A stretch of 5,378 nucleotides of DNA from Paracoccaceae bacterium (GCA_007123625.1 SKKS01000213.1:1-5378); one strand, 5' to 3'; shown: positions 1 to 5,147, numbered from the stretch's first letter. A program made the numbers and translations. The notes: generated by a model from the letters alone, not told the origin.

Positions 1-44
1 AGGTTGAAGGGTGCCGAAGCGCACCGAGATCACAGGAACAAGAC
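1..44 (+). promoter_or_regulatory. Partial 5' leader and ribosome binding site of the flagellin gene
   Basis: These are the last 44 bases before the flagellin ATG. An AGGA (34-37) lies 7 nt before the ATG at 45 and serves as the ribosome binding site. No -35/-10, sigma-28 or sigma-54 element can be placed in so short a piece, so the promoter lies left of the window. In Caulobacter, FlbT acts on the 5' leader of flagellin mRNA; whether this leader is such a target here is inference only. Confidence 0.5.
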
Positions 45-1238
45 ATGTCCAGCATTCTGACCAACACCGGCGCCATGGTGGCGCTGCAGACCATGCGCGG
101 GATCAACAGCAATCTCGCGCAGACCCAGGCGGAAATCTCGACCGGCAAGTCGATCGCCAACGCACGCGACAACGCGGCAGTATGGGCAATCTCCAAGACC
201 ATGGAATCGGATGTCAAGGGCTTTTCCGGCATCGCCGACAGCCTGGCGCTTGGGCGTTCTACTGTGGCGGTGGGGCGACAGGCCGCCGAAACGGTGACCG
301 ACCTGCTTACCCAGATGAAGGGCCATATCGTCGCGGCACAGGAAGACAATGTCGACCGCACCAAGATCCAGAACGATGTCGATGCGCTGCGCGAACAGAT
401 CCGCTCGGTCGTCAACGCCGCGCAGTTCAACGGGCTCAACCTGGTCGATGGAGCGACAGCCACGGCCAATGTGCTGTCGTCGCTTGACCGTGACATTGGG
501 GGCAATGTCACGGCGCGTACGATCGAGGTTGATGGCCAGAACCTGTCGTCCGAAGCCGGTGCAGTGGTTGCCGGTCTGGCAGGCGATGGTGTGTCGGCCG
601 ATGGAAGCGTGATCTCGATCTTCATTGATGATGGCGCTTCGATCGAGATCGAGATCGATGCCGATGGCAACATGGCAGCGGGTGACCGTTTCATCATCAA
701 CATCTCGGGGCAGCAGGTCGGCTTCACGGTAACACAGGCTGCGCTGGACGATGCAAATGATCCCAATGCGGTGATCGCCGCCGGGGTGCGCGAGGCGATC
801 CTGAGCCTTGGCATCGAGGATGTGACAATCAACCTGGATGCAGAAACCATCGAGATCGAAAATGGAACAGGGCAGGATCTTGCCTTCTCCATGCGTACCG
901 AAGGGGCCGGCACCGGCGGTCTGAGCGGTATGGCGGGGATCGATGTCACGACCGCGCTGGGCGCCACCGATGCTCTGGCCGAGATCGAGGGGCTGATTCA
1001 GACCGCGATCGACGCAGCATCGGCCTTCGGTTCGGTGGAGGGGCGGCTGGATACGCAGGCCGAGTTCGTCAAGAACCTCACCGATGCCATGAAGACCGGC
1101 ATTGGCAGTCTGGTTGATGCCGACATGGAGGCAGCTTCGGCGCGTCTGCAGGCGCTGCAGGTCCAGCAGCAGCTGGCCATCCAGTCGCTGTCGATCGCCA
1201 ACCAGGCGCCGCAGAACATCCTCGCGCTGTTCCGTTGA
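45..1238 (+). CDS. fliC: Flagellin (flagellar filament subunit)
   Basis: This is the structural subunit that is secreted through the flagellar type III apparatus and polymerises into the filament. The protein has 397 residues. The N-terminal helical flagellin domain covers about residues 4-138: it starts MSSILTNTGAMVALQ and contains QAEISTGKSIANARDNAA and, near 126-135, AQFNGLNLVD, which is typical of flagellins. The C-terminal domain covers about 310-397 and ends QSLSIANQAPQNILALFR. Both ends form the D0/D1 core in known flagellins. Residues about 139-308 are the variable surface domain. This part is very acidic, with about 27 D/E against 5 R, and the protein has no lysine between K108 and K343. 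There is no cysteine. The start is fixed by the conserved N-terminus and an AGGA 7 nt upstream. flaF, flbT and a DUF1217 gene follow, the usual Rhodobacterales order. The assignment is secure; the symbol could also be fljK/flaA in other naming schemes. Confidence 0.97.
   Translation: MSSILTNTGAMVALQTMRGINSNLAQTQAEISTGKSIANARDNAAVWAISKTMESDVKGFSGIADSLALGRSTVAVGRQAAETVTDLLTQMKGHIVAAQEDNVDRTKIQNDVDALREQIRSVVNAAQFNGLNLVDGATATANVLSSLDRDIGGNVTARTIEVDGQNLSSEAGAVVAGLAGDGVSADGSVISIFIDDGASIEIEIDADGNMAAGDRFIINISGQQVGFTVTQAALDDANDPNAVIAAGVREAILSLGIEDVTINLDAETIEIENGTGQDLAFSMRTEGAGTGGLSGMAGIDVTTALGATDALAEIEGLIQTAIDAASAFGSVEGRLDTQAEFVKNLTDAMKTGIGSLVDADMEAASARLQALQVQQQLAIQSLSIANQAPQNILALFR
641..658 (+). repeat. 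GATCGA hexamer repeated three times inside the flagellin gene
   Basis: Three perfect tandem copies of GATCGA lie within the variable-domain part of the flagellin gene, in the stretch coding for SIEIEID. The unit is a multiple of three, so gain or loss of a copy would keep the frame and change only the number of Ile-Glu pairs. It may simply reflect an alternating Ile/Glu beta-strand with uniform codon use. Confidence 0.6.
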
Positions 1239-1246
1239 TCTGAGTG

Positions 1247-1276
1247 GGCGGGGCCGGACCGGTCCCGCCTTTCCCC
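1247..1276 (+). terminator. Hairpin between flagellin gene and flaF, likely leaky terminator or mRNA 3'-end stabiliser
   Basis: Bases 1247-1256 (GGCGGGGCCG) pair with 1260-1269 (CGGTCCCGCC) to give a 10-bp stem with a single G-U pair and a 3-nt loop (GAC). It begins 8 nt after the flagellin stop and is followed by TTTCCCCCTCT, a pyrimidine tract with only a short T run. The shape is that of an intrinsic terminator with a poor U tract, so partial termination is plausible. That would give much flagellin mRNA and less flaF-flbT-DUF1217 mRNA. It could equally protect the flagellin transcript from 3' exonucleases. The stem is seen directly; the function is inference. Confidence 0.6.
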
Positions 1277-1303
1277 CTCTGCTCCAGCGCCACGAGTGCC
1301 CAC

Positions 1304-1681
1304 ATGAACGCCCTCCTTCAGTCCTGGGTCGCCTATGCCGACCTGAACGATACGGTACGCACCCCGCGCGACACCGAATACCTGGCCTTCGCCCGCGCGA
1401 CCCGCGCCATGACCGATGCCGTCGCAACCCGCGACACCGACTTCGCCCGCGTGGCCCAGGCCCTGACCCTGAACCGCAGGCTCTGGTCGTTGCTGGCCGA
1501 AGACCTGACATCAGCGGGAAACCAGTTGCCGGACCAGTTGAGGGGCAGCCTTCTGGGCCTTGCGCAGTTCGTGATGAATCACACCGAAGCGGTCCTGAAC
1601 GGCACCGCCGACGCCAACCCCCTGATCGATGTAAACACGGCGATCATGCGCGGGCTGCGCGGGCAGGATGGCGCGCCATGA
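1304..1681 (+). CDS. flaF: Flagellar biosynthesis regulator FlaF
   Basis: FlaF is a small cytoplasmic protein found in alphaproteobacteria. In Caulobacter and relatives it is needed for flagellin synthesis or secretion and works against the repression exerted by FlbT. The product here has 125 residues, a normal FlaF length. It is mostly helical by eye and carries family-typical stretches: an N-terminal SWVAYADLNDTVRTPRDTEY (residues 7-26), an ALTLNRRLWSLLAEDL block (53-68), and a C-terminal block around 80-119 ending in LIDVNTAIMRGLRG. The ATG at 1304 has only a weak GAG (1294-1296) upstream. The frame stays open upstream to a GTG at 1244, but that extension would be encoded by the hairpin, reads as low-complexity Pro/Gly sequence, and is not family-like. 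The stop overlaps the flbT start by 4 nt. The weak ribosome binding site suggests modest expression relative to flagellin. Confidence 0.93.
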   Translation: MNALLQSWVAYADLNDTVRTPRDTEYLAFARATRAMTDAVATRDTDFARVAQALTLNRRLWSLLAEDLTSAGNQLPDQLRGSLLGLAQFVMNHTEAVLNGTADANPLIDVNTAIMRGLRGQDGAP

Positions 1682-2082
1682 GCGGGCTTGTCATCAAGCT
1701 TTCCCCGCAGGAACGGCTGCTGATCAATGGCGCAGTAATCGAAAACGGGGAACGTCGTTCACGCTTGTCGATCCTGACGCCCAATACCCGGGTTTTGCGG
1801 CTGCGCGATGCGATCCGCCCCGACGAGGCAGGCACCCCCGTGCGCCGGGTCTGTTATCTGGCGCAGCTGGTGCTTTCGGGCGATGCCGAGGCCGAGGATA
1901 TCCAGCGCCATCTGCTGCGCGGGATCGAACAACTGAGCCAGGTGTTCACCGATCCCGACAGCCGCGCGCTGCTCCATGCCGCGACCGAAGGTGTCGTCAG
2001 TGGCGAGCCGTATGTGACGTTGCGGTCCCTGCGGGCCCTGTTGCCGCGCGAGGCCCGGCTGATGGCGGTGCGGCTGTCATGA
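1678..2082 (+). CDS. flbT: Flagellin mRNA regulator FlbT
   Basis: FlbT is a cytoplasmic post-transcriptional regulator. In Caulobacter it associates with flagellin mRNA and promotes its decay when the basal body and hook are incomplete; in some other alphaproteobacteria it acts positively. The product has 134 residues, the expected size. Family features include the N-terminal MSGLVIKLSPQERLLINGAV and IENGERRSRL, the stretch LTPNTRVLRLRDAI (33-46), RRVCYLAQLVLSGD (56-69), and a helical C-terminal half. The ATG lies in an ATGA overlap with the flaF stop, with AGGA (1665-1668) 9 nt upstream, so both its own site and coupling to flaF can drive translation. Its own stop overlaps the DUF1217 gene by 4 nt. 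Direction of control (repressor or activator) cannot be read from the sequence. Confidence 0.94.
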   Translation: MSGLVIKLSPQERLLINGAVIENGERRSRLSILTPNTRVLRLRDAIRPDEAGTPVRRVCYLAQLVLSGDAEAEDIQRHLLRGIEQLSQVFTDPDSRALLHAATEGVVSGEPYVTLRSLRALLPREARLMAVRLS

Positions 2083-2885
2083 GCTTCCAGCCAGTCATTC
2101 CCATGAGCGGGCTGGCCGGCTGGGCGTTCCTGCAGCGCACCCAGGCCGCGCAGATGGAAACCCACGCCCGCGTCCCGGAGCGGGTGCGTGACATCGACCA
2201 TTTTCGCGCCCGGATCGCTGATATCGGAACGGCAGAGGACCTGGTCGCGGACCGCCGCCTGCGACAGGTGATGCTGGGCGCCTTCGGCCTGCAGGACGAT
2301 ATCGACAACGTTGCCTTCATTCGTCGCATACTCGAGGACGGTCCGGAGCGGCCGGACGGGCTGGCCCGGCGGCTGAGCGATTCGCGCTACTTGGCAATGG
2401 CCGAAAGCTTCCGGTTACCGCCTGACACGCCGCGCCCCTTTGCCGATCCGGCGTTTGCCGACCGGATTGTGCAGGCGTTCCAGACCCGCAGTTTCGAGGT
2501 CGCCGTCGGAGATCAGGACCAAAGCATGCGGCTGGCGATGACACTGGCTAGGGAACTGCCCGAAATCATCGCCGCAGCGGGCAGTGATGCGTCGGCCTGG
2601 TTCCGCGTGCTTGGAAATCCGCCGCTGCGCAAGGTATTCGAAACCGCCTTCGGCTTCGGGTCCGGATTCGGCGCACTGGACATCGACCAGCAACTTTCGC
2701 AGGTGCGTCGAAGGGCGCAGAGCGTATTCGGCAGCGCGGAGCTGGCGCAATTCACCGATCCCGAGAGCCGCAAAGCGCTGACGCAGCGGTTCCTTCTGAT
2801 GGATCAGATCAGCGCCTTTGCCGCCGACACCTCTGCGGCGTCGACAGCGTTGACGCTGCTGCAATCCATGCCCACGCGGCGATGA
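2079..2885 (+). CDS. DUF1217 family protein of the flagellar cluster, function unknown
   Basis: The product has 268 residues. I recognise it as a DUF1217 protein from its opening MSFQPVIPMSGLAGWAFLQR, the block RIADIGTAEDLVADRRL (45-61) followed by VMLGAFGLQDDI (64-75), an FIRRILEDG helix, and the central AGSDASAWFRVLGNPPLRKV (167-186) with SGFGALDIDQQL after it. It is soluble, with no signal peptide or membrane segment, no cysteine, and mainly helical. The family occurs in alphaproteobacterial flagellar clusters, but no reaction or partner is established to my knowledge. The gene begins in an ATGA overlap with flbT and has no clear ribosome binding site of its own, so its translation is probably coupled to flbT. 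Position suggests a part in flagellin export, assembly or regulation; this is inference. It is the last gene of the operon, followed by a 518-nt gap. Confidence 0.88.
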   Translation: MSFQPVIPMSGLAGWAFLQRTQAAQMETHARVPERVRDIDHFRARIADIGTAEDLVADRRLRQVMLGAFGLQDDIDNVAFIRRILEDGPERPDGLARRLSDSRYLAMAESFRLPPDTPRPFADPAFADRIVQAFQTRSFEVAVGDQDQSMRLAMTLARELPEIIAAAGSDASAWFRVLGNPPLRKVFETAFGFGSGFGALDIDQQLSQVRRRAQSVFGSAELAQFTDPESRKALTQRFLLMDQISAFAADTSAASTALTLLQSMPTRR

Positions 2886-2900
2886 GAGCCACATTCGACG

Positions 2901-2944
2901 TCAAGCGCGCGCGGCGGGTTCCGGATGGGGAGACAAGCGCTTGA
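2901..2944 (+). repeat. 8-bp inverted repeat just after the DUF1217 gene
   Basis: TCAAGCGC (2901-2908) is perfectly complementary to GCGCTTGA (2937-2944), leaving a 28-nt loop. The right arm is also part of a 10-bp self-palindrome, CAAGCGCTTG (2934-2943). It begins 15 nt after the stop of the last flagellar gene, where a terminator would be expected, but no T run follows. It may end or stabilise the operon transcript, or be a protein-binding site; only the symmetry is certain. Confidence 0.35.
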
Positions 2945-2980
2945 TGCGAGTCGTTCGTGCCGCCTTGCCGATGCACAAGC

Positions 2981-3009
2981 TGTCGGCGGGCCCTTCGGGG
3001 GGCACGACA
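2981..3009 (+). other. Short hairpin capped by a UUCG tetraloop
   Basis: TGTCG (2981-2985) pairs with CGACA (3005-3009). Inside, GC (2986-2987) can pair with GC (3002-3003), and CCC (2991-2993) pairs with GGG (2998-3000) around a TTCG loop, giving C(UUCG)G closure, an unusually stable RNA tetraloop. Small internal loops interrupt the stem. It lies in non-coding DNA with no T tract behind it. It could be a structural element of an unrecognised transcript or chance in GC-rich DNA. Confidence 0.3.
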
Positions 3010-3117
3010 TCGGGACCTGCCTGCTTCGGATGGCTGCGTTTCAGCGCGCGCCGTGCAGGGGTGGGGCAGCCTGCGTGCGCGATTATGTCGTCAGCAGCTT
3101 CGCCACGGCCGCCAATG

Positions 3118-3147
3118 CATGGGCGCCCGATGTATGGGCGTCCGATC
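3118..3147. repeat. 15-bp tandem near-duplication
   Basis: CATGGGCGCCCGATG (3118-3132) is followed directly by TATGGGCGTCCGATC (3133-3147), with 12 of 15 positions identical. The first unit holds the palindrome GGGCGCCC. The period is a multiple of three, so it would be in frame if this DNA once coded. No further copies follow, so it is a two-unit duplication and not an array. Confidence 0.6.
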
Positions 3148-3314
3148 GCCACAGTGCATGTCCGCAAAGGTCCGGCGGCGAAGTGAGGTTGCGCGCCTTG
3201 CGCGGGCGCGGTCGACAGATCGCAGGATCGGGGCTGCCGCCTCCCATGCCGACGCTTGTTGCCTGCGGCGGTCTTGCCGGGTTCATCGCGGCCAGTTGGT
3301 CGTTGACCGAGGGC

Positions 3315-3355
3315 GGCCAGCCGGGCGCGCGCGGGGCCTTGTCCGGCGCGTGGCC
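3315..3355. repeat. Imperfect palindrome touching the promoter of the nifU-family operon
   Basis: GGCCA (3315-3319) and GCCGG (3320-3324) pair with TGGCC (3351-3355) and CCGGC (3343-3347), giving ten base pairs with a 3-nt bulge (GCG) on the right arm and an 18-nt loop. The right arm ends exactly where the TTGACA -35 hexamer begins. It may be an operator, a terminator for transcripts entering from the left (no T run is present), or a chance feature of very GC-rich DNA. Confidence 0.35.
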
Positions 3356-3384
3356 TTGACAGCTTTCGGGGCGGGGCGCATATC
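3356..3384 (+). promoter_or_regulatory. Sigma-70-type promoter for the nifU-tsaB-rimI operon
   Basis: A perfect -35 hexamer TTGACA (3356-3361) is separated by 17 nt from a -10-like CATATC (3379-3384). The predicted transcript start would be near 3391, leaving a leader of only about a dozen bases that holds the GGAGG ribosome binding site (3394-3398). The -10 lacks the final T of the consensus, which is common in alphaproteobacterial promoters. It is the only good promoter-like match close to this operon. An alternative -10, TATCCC (3381-3386), would need a 19-nt spacer. Confidence 0.65.
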
Positions 3385-3403
3385 CCATGAAACGGAGGTT
3401 GCC

Positions 3404-3970
3404 ATGTTCATCCAGACGGAATCCACCCCGAACCCCGCGACACTGAAGTTCCTGCCCGGCCAGCAGGTCATGTCTGCGGGCACTGCCGATTTCCCGACCG
3501 GGGATGCCGCGCAAGCCTCGCCGCTGGCGCGCCGCGTCTTTGCTGCCGAGGGGGTCGCAGGCGTCTTCCTGGGCGCCGACTTCATCACCGTAACCAAGAC
3601 CGATGTTGCCGACTGGGCACATATAAAGCCCGCGATCCTGGGCGCGATCATGGAGCATTTCCAGTCCGGCGCCCCGGTTATCGAGGGTGATGCCGCCGCT
3701 GGGGACGGGCATGCCACCCATGACGGGCCGGACGGCGAGATCGTGGACCAGATCAAGCAATTGCTGGACACGCGCGTGCGCCCCGCCGTGGCTCAGGACG
3801 GCGGCGACATCACGTTCCACGGCTTCGATCGGGGCGTGGTCTATCTGCATATGCAGGGTGCCTGTGCGGGGTGCCCCTCGTCCACGCTGACGCTGAAGAT
3901 GGGGATCGAGAATCTGTTGCGGCACTACATCCCCGAAGTGACCGAGGTGCGCCCCGTTGCGGTTGGCTGA
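3404..3970 (+). CDS. NifU family (Nfu-type) iron-sulfur cluster carrier
   Basis: Nfu proteins receive a [4Fe-4S] cluster in the cytoplasm and hand it to apo-enzymes, acting after the main Fe-S assembly machinery. The product has 188 residues with the two expected parts: an Nfu N-terminal domain at about 1-88, starting MFIQTESTPNPATLKFLPGQ, and a C-terminal NifU-like domain at about 113-183. The latter holds PAVAQDGGDITF (128-138) and the cluster-binding CxxC, C154-A-G-C157, in QGACAGCPSSTLTLK. A Gly/Asp/His-rich linker (about 95-112) joins them. The ATG is preceded by GGAGG with 5-nt spacing and matches the conserved family start; the frame is open further upstream, but that part is not family-like. 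It is first in an operon with tsaB and rimI and has its own promoter. It lacks the IscU-like scaffold part of true nitrogen-fixation NifU, so no link to nitrogen fixation is implied. Confidence 0.96.
   Translation: MFIQTESTPNPATLKFLPGQQVMSAGTADFPTGDAAQASPLARRVFAAEGVAGVFLGADFITVTKTDVADWAHIKPAILGAIMEHFQSGAPVIEGDAAAGDGHATHDGPDGEIVDQIKQLLDTRVRPAVAQDGGDITFHGFDRGVVYLHMQGACAGCPSSTLTLKMGIENLLRHYIPEVTEVRPVAVG
3944..3949 (+). promoter_or_regulatory. Ribosome binding site deciding the TTG start of tsaB
   Basis: GAGGTG lies 7 nt before TTG at 3957. It sits within the last codons of the upstream nifU-family gene. It is the best ribosome-binding match near the 5' end of tsaB, and no in-frame ATG exists there. 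It therefore favours TTG 3957 over the second in-frame TTG at 3963. Confidence 0.55.
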
Positions 3971-4676
3971 GCCACGCCGCCTGCAGGGACAACGCATCCT
4001 CGCCTTCGACACGTCGGGGCCTTATTGCAGCGCCGCGCTGGCGCTGGACGGAACGGTGCTGGCGAAGCACGACACTGCTATGACGCGCGGGCAGGCCGAA
4101 GCACTCATGCCCATGTTGGAGGCACTTGTGGCTGCCGACGGCGCGAAATGGCAGGACCTCGCGGCCATTGCGGTTGGTGTGGGGCCTGGCAACTTCACCG
4201 GCATCCGGATCAGTGTCTCGGCGGCGCGGGGGCTTGCGCTGGGTCTGGGAATTCCGGCCATCGGGGTGTCACTTTTTGAAACCCTCGGACAGTCCGAGGC
4301 CGGACCCGATGCCCCGGCCTTCGGGCCCGTCGGCATGTGCAGCATCGAAGCCCCGCGCGGGCTGGCATATGTCCAGCACCTGCGCGATGGCGTGCCGCAA
4401 TCGGCGCCGCGCCTGATCGACCCGGCGGACCCGCCACATGATCTGGCATTGCCCGTGGACATGCAGGTGATCGGCCACCGCGCCGCAGAAATCGCCCGAT
4501 CGTTCGGCGCCGGGTGGATCGAGACTGCGCCCCGGGACGTGGCCGCGCGCGTGGCGCTGATCGCTGAAAATCGCCTGCGCACCGGGGACCGGGTACGCGA
4601 ACGGCCCGCGCCGCTGTATGTCCGCCCCGCCGACGCCGCACCCCCGCGCGAAGCGCCGGTGCCGATCCTGCCGTGA
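3957..4676 (+). CDS. tsaB: tRNA threonylcarbamoyladenosine (t6A) biosynthesis protein TsaB
   Basis: TsaB is the non-catalytic partner of TsaD. With TsaE they transfer the threonylcarbamoyl group made by TsaC to A37 of tRNAs that read ANN codons, an almost universal cytoplasmic modification. The product has 239 residues with the ASKHA-type N-terminal lobe: ILAFDTSGPYCSAAL (14-28), the helix TRGQAEALMPMLEALV (43-58), and the signature GVGPGNFTGIRISVSAARGL (74-93), in which Asn replaces the more usual Ser of GPGSFTG. The C-terminus PAPLYVRPADAAPPREAP (217-234) is the usual tail of proteobacterial members. The start is taken as TTG 3957, supported by GAGGTG upstream; it overlaps the end of the nifU-family gene by 14 nt. 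TTG 3963 is the alternative and would remove two residues. The stop overlaps the rimI GTG start. Function is clear; the exact start is less so. Confidence 0.94.
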   Translation: MRLAEPRRLQGQRILAFDTSGPYCSAALALDGTVLAKHDTAMTRGQAEALMPMLEALVAADGAKWQDLAAIAVGVGPGNFTGIRISVSAARGLALGLGIPAIGVSLFETLGQSEAGPDAPAFGPVGMCSIEAPRGLAYVQHLRDGVPQSAPRLIDPADPPHDLALPVDMQVIGHRAAEIARSFGAGWIETAPRDVAARVALIAENRLRTGDRVRERPAPLYVRPADAAPPREAPVPILP

Positions 4677-5113
4677 CAGCTCCTGCCGTGACTGCGCCCG
4701 ATCCGCTGGCGCTGGCGCTCCTTCACGCCGCAGCCTTCACCCGGCCCCGTCCCTGGAGCGCGGCGGAATTCGCAGCCTTGCTGGCCGACCCGCAGGTGGT
4801 GGTGATCACAGCGCCATCCGCCGCAACGCCCGCTGGCCTTGCAGTCCTGCGCACCGTTGCGGGTGAAGCCGAGCTTCTGACCATCGCAGTCGCGCCCGAC
4901 AGACGCATGCAGGGCCTTGGCCGCGCGCTGTTGCGCCAGGCGCTGGCTGCCGCCGCCGACGCAGGCGCGACCGAGGTGTTCCTTGAAGTCGCTGCCGATA
5001 ATGTGCCCGCGCTACGGATGTATGAAAGCGTCGGCTTTCACATCGCCGGGCGCCGCCCCGGGTACTATGGGCCGGGCCATGACGCCTTGATCCTGCGCCG
5101 CAGTGCGGACTGA
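4673..5113 (+). CDS. rimI: Ribosomal protein S18 alanine N-acetyltransferase RimI (GNAT family)
   Basis: RimI transfers an acetyl group from acetyl-CoA to the N-terminal alanine of ribosomal protein S18. The product has 146 residues, close to the 148 of E. coli RimI. Seen in order: an N-terminal HAAAFTRPRPWSAAEF block (19-33) with the Pro-Trp of the family; strand LLTIAVAPDRRM (68-79); the acetyl-CoA pyrophosphate loop QGLGRALL (80-87); and LEVAADNVPALRMYESVGF (104-122), followed by RRPGYYGPGHDALIL. E105 and Y117 align with the Glu/Tyr pair proposed as catalytic in enterobacterial RimI. The GTG at 4673 overlaps the tsaB TGA by 3 nt. A second in-frame GTG at 4688 is an alternative that would drop five residues; neither has a strong ribosome binding site, so coupling to tsaB is likely. 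The tsaB-rimI pair is common in bacteria. Another GNAT substrate cannot be excluded. Confidence 0.9.
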   Translation: MTAPAVTAPDPLALALLHAAAFTRPRPWSAAEFAALLADPQVVVITAPSAATPAGLAVLRTVAGEAELLTIAVAPDRRMQGLGRALLRQALAAAADAGATEVFLEVAADNVPALRMYESVGFHIAGRRPGYYGPGHDALILRRSAD

Positions 5114-5147
5114 CACACACCCGAGCAGGCGCACCACCAGATTCCTG

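Larger units (their letters stand above)
2886..3403. other. 518-nt gap between flagellar operon and nifU-tsaB-rimI operon, no convincing gene
   Basis: Open frames exist on both strands (for example plus 2925-3359, 144 codons), but none reads like a known protein. The third-position G+C of that plus frame is about 72% by hand count, clearly lower than in the neighbouring genes. No strong ribosome binding site precedes it. No tRNA T-loop or cloverleaf was found on either strand. The stretch contains an inverted repeat near its left end, a UUCG-capped hairpin, a 15-bp tandem near-repeat, an imperfect palindrome, and a promoter at its right end. It may be plain spacer, a decayed gene, or the seat of a small RNA. 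Confidence 0.6.

Noticed and set aside
1244..1303. N-terminal extension of FlaF from GTG 1244
   Set aside because: The extension would be encoded by the hairpin, is Gly/Pro-rich, and is absent from FlaF proteins as I know them; ATG 1304 gives the standard N-terminus.
30..1511. Long minus-strand frame of 493 codons opposite the flagellin gene and flaF
   Set aside because: It is the mirror of strongly coding plus-strand genes in GC-rich DNA, has an unnatural Arg/Gly/Cys/His-rich composition, and resembles no protein family.
2901..3167. Minus-strand frame of 88 codons in the gap with a repeated RP-aromatic/Cys-IG motif
   Set aside because: The motif is only the translation of the 15-bp tandem near-repeat; no ribosome binding site or known family supports a gene.
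2925..3359. Plus-strand frame of 144 codons in the gap
   Set aside because: Third-position G+C is about 72% against visibly higher values in neighbours, the start has no proper ribosome binding site, and the protein contains many Cys, Gly and Arg without a recognisable motif. It is kept only as a possible decayed gene.
2886..3403. tRNA or other known structural RNA in the gap
   Set aside because: No GTTCGA-type T-loop with matching acceptor arms was found on either strand, and no known RNA family was recognised.
3404..3970. Link of the NifU-family protein to nitrogen fixation
   Set aside because: The domain layout (Nfu N-terminal domain plus C-terminal NifU-like domain) is that of a general Fe-S carrier, and no nif gene is nearby.
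3083..4012. Minus-strand frame of 309 codons opposite the nifU-family gene and part of the gap
   Set aside because: It is antisense to a secure gene, has a low-complexity composition, and the part lying in the gap shows no family-like motif.
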